Positions 37,805 through 45,848 of a DNA stretch of 64,000 nucleotides are shown piece by piece. Positions within the stretch are counted from its first letter, which is position 1; each line of letters opens with the position of its first letter. The DNA lies in NCBI RefSeq assembly GCF_039523615.1, contig NZ_BAAAFQ010000004.1, positions 902,520 to 966,519 of the forward strand, given 5' to 3'. The position numbers were made by a program, and so were the translations under genes. Origin of the DNA: Psychrosphaera haliotis (GTDB lineage: Bacteria > Pseudomonadota > Gammaproteobacteria > Enterobacterales > Alteromonadaceae). The notes below the pieces were generated by a model, which saw only the letters and a list, made by a program, of their open reading frames with translations, had not been told where the DNA came from and ran no database searches.

Positions 37805-38229
37805 AATTTGAATCCTGCTGCGCCAGATTGAATTAACATTTGCTGCTTTTTAAACTTGGTCAGTTCACGTTGAAGCTGCCTATTTTCAGCTTCTAATTCT
37901 GCAATCCGTTGTGACAGTGCATTGTTGCTCACTGACACCATACCAGATTGCTTTTCAGCTCTTTCTCTTGCAGATTCATGAGATTTTTTATCCTCATCAA
38001 TTTTACGAAACCAATAACTATCTGCTTCTTCAATAAGCGATCTTACAGCCTTGTTTTGTGTACACACTGACTTAGCGAAGCCAAGTTCTTCAGCTAATAC
38101 TCTACGGTTTATTTTGCCGCTATATTCGTACTCATGCCAATCCCTAGCTGCGTTGCGCTCATCAACCCAAGCTTGTACTAGCTTAATATTTTCTTGAGCA
38201 ATCTGTTGCCCGTTTTTCCCTTTGATCAT
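37801..38229 (-). CDS. Small coiled-coil protein of the recombinase operon (142 aa)
   Basis: Not recognised with certainty. The N-terminal half is basic and helical with NRRVLAEELGFAKSVCTQN, which looks like a helix-turn-helix; the C-terminal half (about 100-132) is a coiled coil (QRIAELEAENRQLQRELTKF). Size, position after the recombinases and architecture resemble TnpC of Tn554-type transposons and auxiliary proteins of other recombinase-trio elements. Start and stop overlap the neighbours as ATGA on both sides, so it is translationally coupled. Confidence 0.65.
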   Translation of the reverse strand: MIKGKNGQQIAQENIKLVQAWVDERNAARDWHEYEYSGKINRRVLAEELGFAKSVCTQNKAVRSLIEEADSYWFRKIDEDKKSHESARERAEKQSGMVSVSNNALSQRIAELEAENRQLQRELTKFKKQQMLIQSGAAGFKL

Positions 38230-38642
38230 CTCCTATCAACCTCAGGTAAAGGCTTATCAAGCTGTTTGTTTAAAAGCTTCATATCAACATTAGGCATCAT
38301 ATAAGCGTTATGTTGCCAACGGACAAACTGCTCTAGCAATTTTTCGTTTTGCTTTTCTAAACGTTCAACTTTAGCTTCAAGCGTTCCTATTTGCTGTTTA
38401 GCAAAATCAAGCGTTATGTCTTTTTCTTCATCTTTTACTGAATCTTTAAGGCTGCCTTTTCTATCGTTGAATGCTTCTACTAAAGCAGGGTAGGAAAGCA
38501 GTGTATGCCTACTAATCTTTTCTTCTCCAAGCACCTTTGCAAGCTGCTCAGCAAAACTATTCCATGTTAATTTTCCTGACCATTTATCAAGTTCGTGAAG
38601 TGCTAGCGGAAGTGTTTTCTCAGTAATAATTTTTTTAGGCAT
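38226..38642 (-). CDS. Small coiled-coil protein of the recombinase operon (138 aa)
   Basis: An unknown protein starting MPKKIITEKTLPLALHELDKW. It has a possible helix-turn-helix (SFAEQLAKVLGEEKISRHTL, about 29-48) and a coiled coil (about 80-110, IGTLEAKVERLEKQNEKLLEQ split by charged residues). I place the start at ATG 38640-38642, eight bases inside the upstream recombinase gene, because GGGGA lies nine bases before it; a longer frame to 38690 has no support. It may be an accessory factor for recombination, like TnpC-type proteins. Related in layout, not visibly in sequence, to the 142-aa protein that follows. Confidence 0.65.
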   Translation of the reverse strand: MPKKIITEKTLPLALHELDKWSGKLTWNSFAEQLAKVLGEEKISRHTLLSYPALVEAFNDRKGSLKDSVKDEEKDITLDFAKQQIGTLEAKVERLEKQNEKLLEQFVRWQHNAYMMPNVDMKLLNKQLDKPLPEVDRR

Positions 38643-40725
38643 TTGCGATCCCCAATAACATTGCGACTTCAGATTCTTCAACAAGATCATGTTTACTTGC
38701 GGTTATATCTAAATCATTTTGTTCAAGTGCTCTTCTTACAGGGCTAGGATCATGTTCTGGTGGAATCCATAAGATCGCACCTTCTGGTGTATCTTCGGAT
38801 TCGAGCCGCCCACGTTGTGTGCGAATATGAGCCAGTTTCCAACCTAAATGAGAAACCCATCTATCTGCGCCAAAAACACAGTCAACTTCATCTTCAGTTG
38901 CCTTGTTGAATTGAGATTCAACCTGTTTCTCAAGTCGAATTATACGCTCTAGTGTTTCAGGCATACCTTTAATGCACACATGCTCTTTACATGTCATGCA
39001 TTCCCCACCTTTTGTACAAGGTGACATTGCATAATCATGAACACACATACCATATTCAGTAACATCTGCTATACCAATTCGATTTACACCTAAATCTTTA
39101 TAGCTAACAGGCAAATTCAGTTTAATTGCTTCTAATGCTGTTGGCCTTTCATTATATTCAAGGATGCTTCTGGCTTGCTGCTCACGCTCATCTTGTGTGC
39201 GTAAATCATAATGGCGATTGCCATTTATTCGAGTACGGCCAGCCCATCTTGCAAGCTGCCACGCATCCATACCACCACGCTCAGCATTAGTTGATAGCCA
39301 TACTCGTATTTGGTGTGATGTTAGACGAATATCAGTACCATCTTCATCTACATAGCCCATGCGCTGGAATAAGGTTTTAGGTGGATTTTTAAGCTTATCT
39401 CGCAAGGCAAGTTGGGCATTCAATTCATTTACGCTTGGTAATCGCCATGAAAATGCCCTAACCTTAAAGTCGCTGTGAAACTCACGATCTCTTACCAATA
39501 CTAAGGATTCCCAAACAGGACGTTGGATAGAAGGTAGATTAGGCCAGTTTTGAGTTTGATACTCCGAAGCAACAAAACTCGCTAACTCTTCATAAGTAGG
39601 CTCACCTGAAGCTATTATTTTTTGAACCCACTTTGTGTTTTTACCACCAACCATATTCCATGCAGTTATACTACTGAATTGACTCGTTTTATCTTTCATT
39701 CTAGTAATAGAGTCATGCGTGAAACTCATTGCATGGGCAAATTGATAGGCATTTAATGGTTTATTTTCTGCAAAGTCATCAGATGTACAACACTCAGCAT
39801 GGCGCATGAACATACTGGGATTATCGAAAGCATGCTTTGCTGCTTCTCTTGCAGGTTTTCCTATCTCCATTAATCTGCTATGTGCTTCTATTACTGTTTG
39901 CTCTAGTGCTTCTGGAACCCATTTGATCGTGTGACCAAAACCTTTTTCTGCATACCACCTCACGCCAAGCGCACCATTTTCACCACGATGCAAACAATCA
40001 ACAGTTAGTTCTACCAGCTCTCCTGCTCGACCAGGAGCAAACATCAATAATGTAATGACACTTGACCAATATTTATCTTCCAAGTTTTCTGCCTTAGCAA
40101 AGCAATCAGCTAAGGCAAGCATCTGGTGCATACTAGGGCAACGAGTGTCTTGCCATTTTCGTGATTCTTCATCTGTTCGCTCAGCTTTAGCTCCCACTTT
40201 AGGCCACGGGTTTGTCCACGATTGAAGAGCAGGTGCGAATCGTTTGTTCCGAATAAACTCAAGCAAAATCTCTATTTGATAGCCGATCTTATTTCTTCGA
40301 TCTTTATTAGTAACTCTCTGCTTAGTGATTGTTTCTAGTTCGCCAATCACTAAGCCATCAGTTTTCAAAACGTCTGCAACACCATGCACTTCAACTAAAG
40401 CATCATGTAACATACGCAATGCGACCATTTTATTTGTTACACTGGATACTGCTTTGATACTTTGGTTATAACGGATATAAGCTTTTGCAAAAGACAAAAA
40501 CGGTTCATCCAAAGAATCAAAATTCGCAGGGTTTGACTTTGCTCTGTACTTAGAAAAAGTCATCGCTATTGAACGGTTTTTCTGCTTATGCTGCCAGTTG
40601 TTACTTTGCCATCCACCTTGATCATCATAGAGTGTTAATTGGTTTTTACAATGCTCAATAAAGCTATCTAAATTTTGCTTAGCGCTTATCTCATGCTTTG
40701 GTTGGAAATGAATAATATCAGCCAT
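38635..40725 (-). CDS. Large tyrosine recombinase (third of trio, 696 aa)
   Basis: A site-specific tyrosine recombinase of the TnpB/large-integrase type. Catalytic residues: Arg233 in APGRAGE, His471 and Arg474 in TSHQIRVW, and Tyr506 in NRHYDLRT. A Cys-rich segment (about 571-590, CVHDYAMSPCTKGGECMTC) follows the catalytic domain and probably binds zinc. I chose ATG at 40723-40725 (MADIIHFQ) because AAGGAG stands seven bases upstream; this start lies eight bases inside the preceding gene. The next gene also begins eight bases inside this one. Confidence 0.88.
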   Translation of the reverse strand: MADIIHFQPKHEISAKQNLDSFIEHCKNQLTLYDDQGGWQSNNWQHKQKNRSIAMTFSKYRAKSNPANFDSLDEPFLSFAKAYIRYNQSIKAVSSVTNKMVALRMLHDALVEVHGVADVLKTDGLVIGELETITKQRVTNKDRRNKIGYQIEILLEFIRNKRFAPALQSWTNPWPKVGAKAERTDEESRKWQDTRCPSMHQMLALADCFAKAENLEDKYWSSVITLLMFAPGRAGELVELTVDCLHRGENGALGVRWYAEKGFGHTIKWVPEALEQTVIEAHSRLMEIGKPAREAAKHAFDNPSMFMRHAECCTSDDFAENKPLNAYQFAHAMSFTHDSITRMKDKTSQFSSITAWNMVGGKNTKWVQKIIASGEPTYEELASFVASEYQTQNWPNLPSIQRPVWESLVLVRDREFHSDFKVRAFSWRLPSVNELNAQLALRDKLKNPPKTLFQRMGYVDEDGTDIRLTSHQIRVWLSTNAERGGMDAWQLARWAGRTRINGNRHYDLRTQDEREQQARSILEYNERPTALEAIKLNLPVSYKDLGVNRIGIADVTEYGMCVHDYAMSPCTKGGECMTCKEHVCIKGMPETLERIIRLEKQVESQFNKATEDEVDCVFGADRWVSHLGWKLAHIRTQRGRLESEDTPEGAILWIPPEHDPSPVRRALEQNDLDITASKHDLVEESEVAMLLGIANA

Positions 40726-42256
40726 TTGCGCACTCCTTTGTAGATTGCTCTTGTTTACACATAACAATTACTTGTTGAACCGCTAATAAAAGTCGATCTG
40801 TGGACTGGATGACATTAATTGAGATTCCTATCTCTTTTTGCTTTTCTCGTTCAGCCAATATTTCATTGAGAACTTCTTCATGAGGCCCTTCAATCCAAGG
40901 TTCAAAACTTGAACATGTATAGCAAGCTCTATAACCAGAGGCACAAAAAGCGTAAGTCCCGCAGTTACCAACATTACCAGACTTGCCATTTTTAACTCGA
41001 CTATTAGGATCATTTGCTCTAACAGCATCACGCTCTGAAGCAATAAGTTTCCCTGAGAAGGCTTGAGCAAGTGGTGCCAGCAAGGGTGCCATCACTTCAT
41101 CAATTTGCTTGGCAGTTTCTTCTGTATTTTCGGTATACACACCAATGTTTTGCGTGTCTGTATGATCTAGTGCAGCAGCTAATGCAACACCACTTATTCC
41201 TCTTCGAGCTAAATTTGTGCCTTTGGTATATCTAAAGCGAGAAGCAGTAAAGTTAATGTAATCACCTGTTCGCTCTGAACAGGCAGTGTTTTTAACAGAC
41301 ACACCTCGTAATAATTCAGATGCCGAATCGGCAGCCATATGTAAATAATCTGGAGTATTTGAAAGCCTTGTTTCTAAGTCCTCGACACTTGATAACTTGT
41401 TGATTCTTGTTTCTTCTATAAAAATGGGGATTTGCTCACGTTGAGAAGCCGACAACTTTAGTCCCAAGCAAGATTCAACATATTGAATTGATTGGTTACG
41501 CTGATTATGAAGTAGAAGATATAAATCTTCATTTATTGGTAGTGGGGTAAATTGTTCTCTAAAGCCTACACCACACTGTTTTGCTCTAGGGCAATTGATA
41601 ACATAGTCATTACCGTTTGAGTCTTCTCTAACAACTAAATCAACTGAGCGTAAGGAGCGAATTTGAACATATCTGCGACCAGTTAAGACTAACGCCATAA
41701 AGCCAACATATTCTTTTAAATTAAGGATTTCTTTCGTAAATGCATTTGATGCCCAGTCAATCAAGGCTCCCAGTTCGTTATGCGTTAAAGGGCCTGAATA
41801 TGGGCAAGCGCCTTTTACGGCATTACCTTTTGGATTTCCTTTTAAAGTTAACTCTTCTAAGTAATCTGCAATTTCCTTGCTGACACCATTGAATCCCCAC
41901 TCATGCCAAGCCAATAATAACCCCTTGAGTGCTCCTAGCTTATACTCGCTATTTGAATCAAATGACGCTCGATAATTTGTTAACCCTTGTAATGACAGCT
42001 TGCCTTCTTTTGTAGCCTTCATGTAAGCATTGAAGCGATTAAACATATTAAAAGTATGCATAGCCGAGAGTTCTTCAGCGTAGCGGCACAAAGCTTTTCT
42101 AAAACCTTCTTCTGTTTCTGGTTCAATAACGGTCAAACGCTGGAAATTAATTACGGTTGAACCATCTAGCCTCCACTCAATATCCGAAAAATAAAACGGA
42201 TAACCACTTTTCGTTGTGTACTGGCTGACTAGAGCCTTATTTTTCTTTAATTGCAT
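40718..42256 (-). CDS. Tyrosine-recombinase-fold protein (second of trio, 512 aa)
   Basis: A divergent member of the tyrosine recombinase fold. Box I is LTGRRYVQIRSL (Arg194/195). In box II the usual HxLRH is replaced by SRFRY (Ser339, Arg340, Arg342, Tyr343), so the first histidine is missing. His365 and Tyr374 follow in LDHTDTQNIGVYTEN. Four cysteines near the C-terminus (432, 438, 445, 448) form a probable zinc site. It starts one base after the first recombinase stop. It may be catalytically weak or serve as an architectural partner, as proposed for the middle protein in other trios. Confidence 0.82.
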   Translation of the reverse strand: MQLKKNKALVSQYTTKSGYPFYFSDIEWRLDGSTVINFQRLTVIEPETEEGFRKALCRYAEELSAMHTFNMFNRFNAYMKATKEGKLSLQGLTNYRASFDSNSEYKLGALKGLLLAWHEWGFNGVSKEIADYLEELTLKGNPKGNAVKGACPYSGPLTHNELGALIDWASNAFTKEILNLKEYVGFMALVLTGRRYVQIRSLRSVDLVVREDSNGNDYVINCPRAKQCGVGFREQFTPLPINEDLYLLLHNQRNQSIQYVESCLGLKLSASQREQIPIFIEETRINKLSSVEDLETRLSNTPDYLHMAADSASELLRGVSVKNTACSERTGDYINFTASRFRYTKGTNLARRGISGVALAAALDHTDTQNIGVYTENTEETAKQIDEVMAPLLAPLAQAFSGKLIASERDAVRANDPNSRVKNGKSGNVGNCGTYAFCASGYRACYTCSSFEPWIEGPHEEVLNEILAEREKQKEIGISINVIQSTDRLLLAVQQVIVMCKQEQSTKECANG

Positions 42257-42257
42257 A

Positions 42258-43553
42258 CTACTTGTCCTTCTTAGCTCGGTTAGTCCAGTGATCCATGTCC
42301 TCTCGCATCACTCGATCAGCTTCTTCTCGGATGTGTCTCAAGTTATATGTCTCGGCAGTTTTATCTGAACTCCATCCATTCAGCTCTTTACGGATCTGAA
42401 TTTCTTTCTTTTCATTAATTGGCTTAATTTTGGGATTTTCCTTGGCGGCTTTATTAACTGCGTCAATCTTCTTTGAAAGCTTATAGTTGAAATTGTGGCG
42501 GAAGCCGTGACGGGTAATTTCTTCAAGCATTTCTGGATGGATTGCAACCGCAGGCTTAAGTATCCGATTGACAAAGGTACTATTCGATATTGGCTTACCG
42601 TGATACTTACCATGCTTATGCGTTACAAAAACATATGGATGCTTTCTAGCAGTAGGTATTTTGGCTCTTCTGTCCATGATGTATTCACGCAGCCTGTTTG
42701 TAATGGCTTTATCAACAGGAATTGTACGTTCATTGGTTTTCGCCACAGGCTGCTTTTTACGGGGATCTTCTATAGCATCATGTCTACGAACAACAGACAC
42801 TGTTCCTTTTTGAAAATCAATATCTTGGATCTGTAAGGCCAGTATCTCTCCTGCACGCATCCCTGTTGCGTCCATCACCTCAAATATCACAGCGTTTCGA
42901 TATTTAACTTCATCCCCCTTAAATGGGTTATCTGGCGAGGTTTCTTTTACGATACTTAAAATTCGGTCAAATGCTTTAGGCGGTGGAGCTTTAGTGTTTG
43001 GATCAGCAGTAAGTCCTTTACCACTACTACCTTTGGGTTTATTCGCTAACAATAACTTTTTCATGGCTTTAATATTATTTGAAACCGCTTCTTCGATTAG
43101 CTTTGCTTTAAGAATTGTTCTTGCCAAAAATTCTAAGTAGGAAGCGACCTGAGCTATCCGATTTGCAGCATGATCATTAGACACCTTTTGTATCGGTACA
43201 ACGCTAGCTGTCGATGCTGAGGCAAATTTAACTACATTCTTCTCTGATGTTTTTAGCCATTTCTTCAAACTTCTTGTATCTAATGTGCAATGATCACGGA
43301 TTGAATAAACATCTTCGTCAGTCAACAAGCTACCTTGTTCAAACTCAGAAATAAGATCCCGACCATTTATGTTTTCCCATAGCTTTAGATGAATCAGATG
43401 ACCAAGTGAATTGGATATTGCAGATTGAGTGTGTGATGTTCTTAGCTTTTCAGTAACGTATAATGTTACCCAATAACTGGGTAATCCATCTTCCCCCATT
43501 AAGATTGGATATCGTTCACCATTTCCAAAAATCAAATCTCGAATTTGTGACAT
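42258..43553 (-). CDS. Tyrosine recombinase (first of trio, 431 aa)
   Basis: A phage-integrase-family recombinase with a complete active site: Arg233 (TGMRAGEILAL), His349 and Arg352 (TRHGFRHNF), Trp394 (LNGWSSDKTA) and Tyr403. The N-terminal 180 residues form the SAM-like DNA-binding part. A basic insert (about 360-385) lies between box II and Tyr. AGAGGTG lies six bases before the ATG and a sigma-70-like promoter stands upstream, so this is the first gene of a six-gene chain of overlapping frames. Confidence 0.9.
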   Translation of the reverse strand: MSQIRDLIFGNGERYPILMGEDGLPSYWVTLYVTEKLRTSHTQSAISNSLGHLIHLKLWENINGRDLISEFEQGSLLTDEDVYSIRDHCTLDTRSLKKWLKTSEKNVVKFASASTASVVPIQKVSNDHAANRIAQVASYLEFLARTILKAKLIEEAVSNNIKAMKKLLLANKPKGSSGKGLTADPNTKAPPPKAFDRILSIVKETSPDNPFKGDEVKYRNAVIFEVMDATGMRAGEILALQIQDIDFQKGTVSVVRRHDAIEDPRKKQPVAKTNERTIPVDKAITNRLREYIMDRRAKIPTARKHPYVFVTHKHGKYHGKPISNSTFVNRILKPAVAIHPEMLEEITRHGFRHNFNYKLSKKIDAVNKAAKENPKIKPINEKKEIQIRKELNGWSSDKTAETYNLRHIREEADRVMREDMDHWTNRAKKDK

Positions 43554-43582
43554 TGAACACCTCTTTATCTACACTTTACTTA

Positions 43583-43611
43583 TGTATAGTACCTAGGACA
43601 AACATTATCAA
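43583..43611 (-). promoter_or_regulatory. Promoter of the recombinase operon
   Basis: On the minus strand TTGATA and TATACA are 17 bases apart, 30 bases upstream of the first recombinase start. The spacer contains the palindrome CCTAGG directly before the -10 region, which could be a binding site. It lies just outside the ssb terminator, so it marks the element end. Confidence 0.6.
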
Positions 43612-43628
43612 TAGATTTTTCAAAGGAA

Positions 43629-43658
43629 ATAAAAAAGGGCTTGTAAAAACAAGCCCTT
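43629..43658 (-). terminator. Intrinsic terminator of ssb
   Basis: Arms AAGGGCTTG and CAAGCCCTT (nine perfect pairs) around a six-base loop; on the minus strand a run of six T then ATTT follows. It lies 36 bases after the ssb stop. It is probably original chromosome, so the element begins beyond it. The other strand has a short AT-rich tail, so weak two-way activity is possible. Confidence 0.85.
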
Positions 43659-43694
43659 AATATTTTAAATCTACATTTTTTATTTATGTATTCC

Positions 43695-44345
43695 TCAGAA
43701 CGGGATGTCGTCATCAAAATCCATGCTTGGAGCTGGTGCTTGACTAGGAGCTGCAGGCGCTTGGCGCTGTTGCATACCTTGGTTCGACTGTTGGCCTTGT
43801 TGACCGCCGTAGTTACCTTGCTGTTGCTGAGCTTGATAAGGTTGGTTAGCTGGTGCAGACGACTGTGGTGCTTGCTGCTGACCCATACCTTGATTCATGC
43901 CTTGGTTCATACCTTGATTAGGCTGTGCAAATCCACCAGGAGCTGCGGCTGGCTTCTGATAGCCACCAGCACTTGGTGCTGAGCCGGCATTGTCACTACG
44001 ACCACCAAGCATTTGCATTTGACCGCCAAAATCTACAACAACTTCTGTTGTATATTTGTCTTGGCCACTTGCTTGATCTTGCCATTTACGTGTTTGCAAT
44101 TTACCTTCAAAATAAACTTGAGATCCTTTACGTAAATATTCACCCGCCACTTCTGCAAGTTTTCCAAATACCACAACTCTGTGCCATTCAGTCTTCTCTT
44201 GCATTTGACCTGTGTTTTTGTCTTTCCAAGATTCATTAGTTGCTAGGCTAATATTGGCAACTGCATTGCCATTTGGCATATATCTGACTTCTGGATCTGA
44301 ACCTAGTGTTCCTATCAAAATAACTTTATTGACCCCACGAGCCAT
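43695..44345 (-). CDS. ssb: Single-stranded DNA-binding protein SSB
   Basis: SSB coats single-stranded DNA in replication and repair. The OB fold occupies residues 1-110 (MARGVNKVILIGTLGSDPEVR). A long Gly/Gln/Pro-rich linker includes GMNQGMNQGMGQQ, and the conserved acidic tip MDFDDDIPF recruits partner proteins. Length 216 aa is at the upper end because of the linker. It follows yajR by 17 bases. Confidence 0.97.
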   Translation of the reverse strand: MARGVNKVILIGTLGSDPEVRYMPNGNAVANISLATNESWKDKNTGQMQEKTEWHRVVVFGKLAEVAGEYLRKGSQVYFEGKLQTRKWQDQASGQDKYTTEVVVDFGGQMQMLGGRSDNAGSAPSAGGYQKPAAAPGGFAQPNQGMNQGMNQGMGQQQAPQSSAPANQPYQAQQQQGNYGGQQGQQSNQGMQQRQAPAAPSQAPAPSMDFDDDIPF

Positions 44346-44362
44346 AATAATTCTCCTGCAAA

Positions 44363-45730
44363 CTAATTAAAATTGGTAACCAGCTGATCAACACTTACTT
44401 GGTCGTAAGACTGTTTATCAACTTTCAAATAAATTCTATTTTCATCTTCTACTAGCGTCGCTTCAACAACACCAGCGCATTGGCAAATTTGTTCTATAAG
44501 TCGCTCTGCGTTGGCGGTATTACTAAACTCAAAAGGTATAGAAACACGCTTGGAGCTAATTGGTAAAACCATACCTGATGCAAAAACAAACCATAATAAC
44601 GCAAGGGCTGCGTTACTCGCAAACAAATAACTAAAGCCGAAGGTTTCTGCAACATAACCACCTGTTATGCCACCAAAAAAAGCACCTAAAAATTGACTAC
44701 TTGAATACACACCCATGGCCGTGCCTTTTTGTCCGGCCGGCGATATACGAGATACGTGAGCTGGTAGGCTTGCTTCTAAAAAGTTAAAGCCTATAAAGAA
44801 CACGAATAACATTGCGATTATAGTTGTAAAATCGGTTTGAATTGCCAAACCAACAGACGCCATAATTAGCATGACAATTGCAACGAGAAAGAACTGTTTC
44901 TCCTGACCTTTTTTGGCTGCAATAATGAGCATTGGAACCATAAATACAAAGGAAAGTAGCAAAATAGGTAGATAAGCTACCCAATGATCAGAAACCAAAA
45001 AACCACTATTAGAAAATAACACTGGTATGGCGATAAACATAGACGTCATCATTAAATGAAGTACTAATACGCCAAAATCCAACCTAAGCAATTGTCGATT
45101 ACACATCATGGTAAATAATTGTGATGATGAGGCGGTAATCTCACCTGACTTTGCTTTTGTCACAGAGTTCGGCACTAACGTAAGCACAACAACAATGCCT
45201 ACAATGGCTAAAACAGCCGTGAGATAAAACACACCAGATAATCCAAATGACTCTGCAACCATTGGACCTAAAACTAAAGCAACGGAAAAACTCAAGCCGA
45301 TACACATACCAATAACGGCCATCACTTTTGGACGCTGCTCTTCTCTCGTTACATCTGCAGCTAATGCTAATACCGCACTGGCAATTGCGCCCATGCCTTG
45401 AATGGCACGACCAATAGTGACCGTCACAATATCTTCTGCAAGACCCGCTATAACACTACCAATGGCAAATATTACTAAGCCTAAAACAATGATTCGTCGA
45501 CGACCGTATTTGTCTGACAACCATCCCATTGGGATTTGGAAAGCCGCTTGCGTTAATCCGTAAGCACCTATTGCTAAACCAATCCATAAAGGGGAAACAC
45601 CTTCTAAGGATTGTCCATAAATTGCCATAATAGGCATAAGCATAAAGAGCCCAAGCATACGGATAGCAAAAACGGATGCTAACGATACTGCGGTTCTTTT
45701 TTCTAATGTATTTAGTTTATCTGAATGCAT
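44363..45730 (-). CDS. yajR: MFS transporter YajR with C-terminal YAM domain
   Basis: A major facilitator transporter with twelve membrane helices. Motif A is GWLSDKYGRRRII (about 68-80). The last 70 residues form a soluble ferredoxin-like YAM domain (LIEQICQCAGVVEATLVEDE), the hallmark of YajR. Substrate unknown; YajR is grouped with drug/proton antiporters. Length 455 aa equals E. coli YajR. It is probably co-transcribed with ssb. Confidence 0.9.
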   Translation of the reverse strand: MHSDKLNTLEKRTAVSLASVFAIRMLGLFMLMPIMAIYGQSLEGVSPLWIGLAIGAYGLTQAAFQIPMGWLSDKYGRRRIIVLGLVIFAIGSVIAGLAEDIVTVTIGRAIQGMGAIASAVLALAADVTREEQRPKVMAVIGMCIGLSFSVALVLGPMVAESFGLSGVFYLTAVLAIVGIVVVLTLVPNSVTKAKSGEITASSSQLFTMMCNRQLLRLDFGVLVLHLMMTSMFIAIPVLFSNSGFLVSDHWVAYLPILLLSFVFMVPMLIIAAKKGQEKQFFLVAIVMLIMASVGLAIQTDFTTIIAMLFVFFIGFNFLEASLPAHVSRISPAGQKGTAMGVYSSSQFLGAFFGGITGGYVAETFGFSYLFASNAALALLWFVFASGMVLPISSKRVSIPFEFSNTANAERLIEQICQCAGVVEATLVEDENRIYLKVDKQSYDQVSVDQLVTNFN

Positions 45731-45848
45731 AGTAAGATGAATAAATTACAATTTAAGCCAATAGATTAAATGAACCGCGTAGTATACTAATAAACGGGCA
45801 TTTAAATAAGCCTACATTGCATTTAGTTTCGACTTTATAATACGTCTT

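Larger units (their letters stand above)
33600..43620. mobile_element. Integrated element with three tyrosine recombinases
   Basis: Eight minus-strand genes lie between csrD and ssb, two genes that are adjacent in the V. cholerae msh region. The right side has three tandem tyrosine recombinases (431, 512 and 696 aa) and two small coiled-coil proteins, and the left side carries a RecD2-like helicase, a lipoprotein and a RES-like protein. Tandem recombinase trios are known from RIT elements, Tn554-type transposons and strand-biased circularising elements; sizes here fit the latter two better than RIT. Ends are approximate: one lies between the ssb terminator and 43560, the other between 33493 and 33714. 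I could not find clear terminal repeats or a target duplication by eye. Confidence 0.8.

Noticed and set aside
33493..43690. Direct target-site duplication or long terminal repeats of the element
   Set aside because: Comparing both flanks by eye gave only a short inverted similarity around CCTAG; nothing long enough to call an attachment site.
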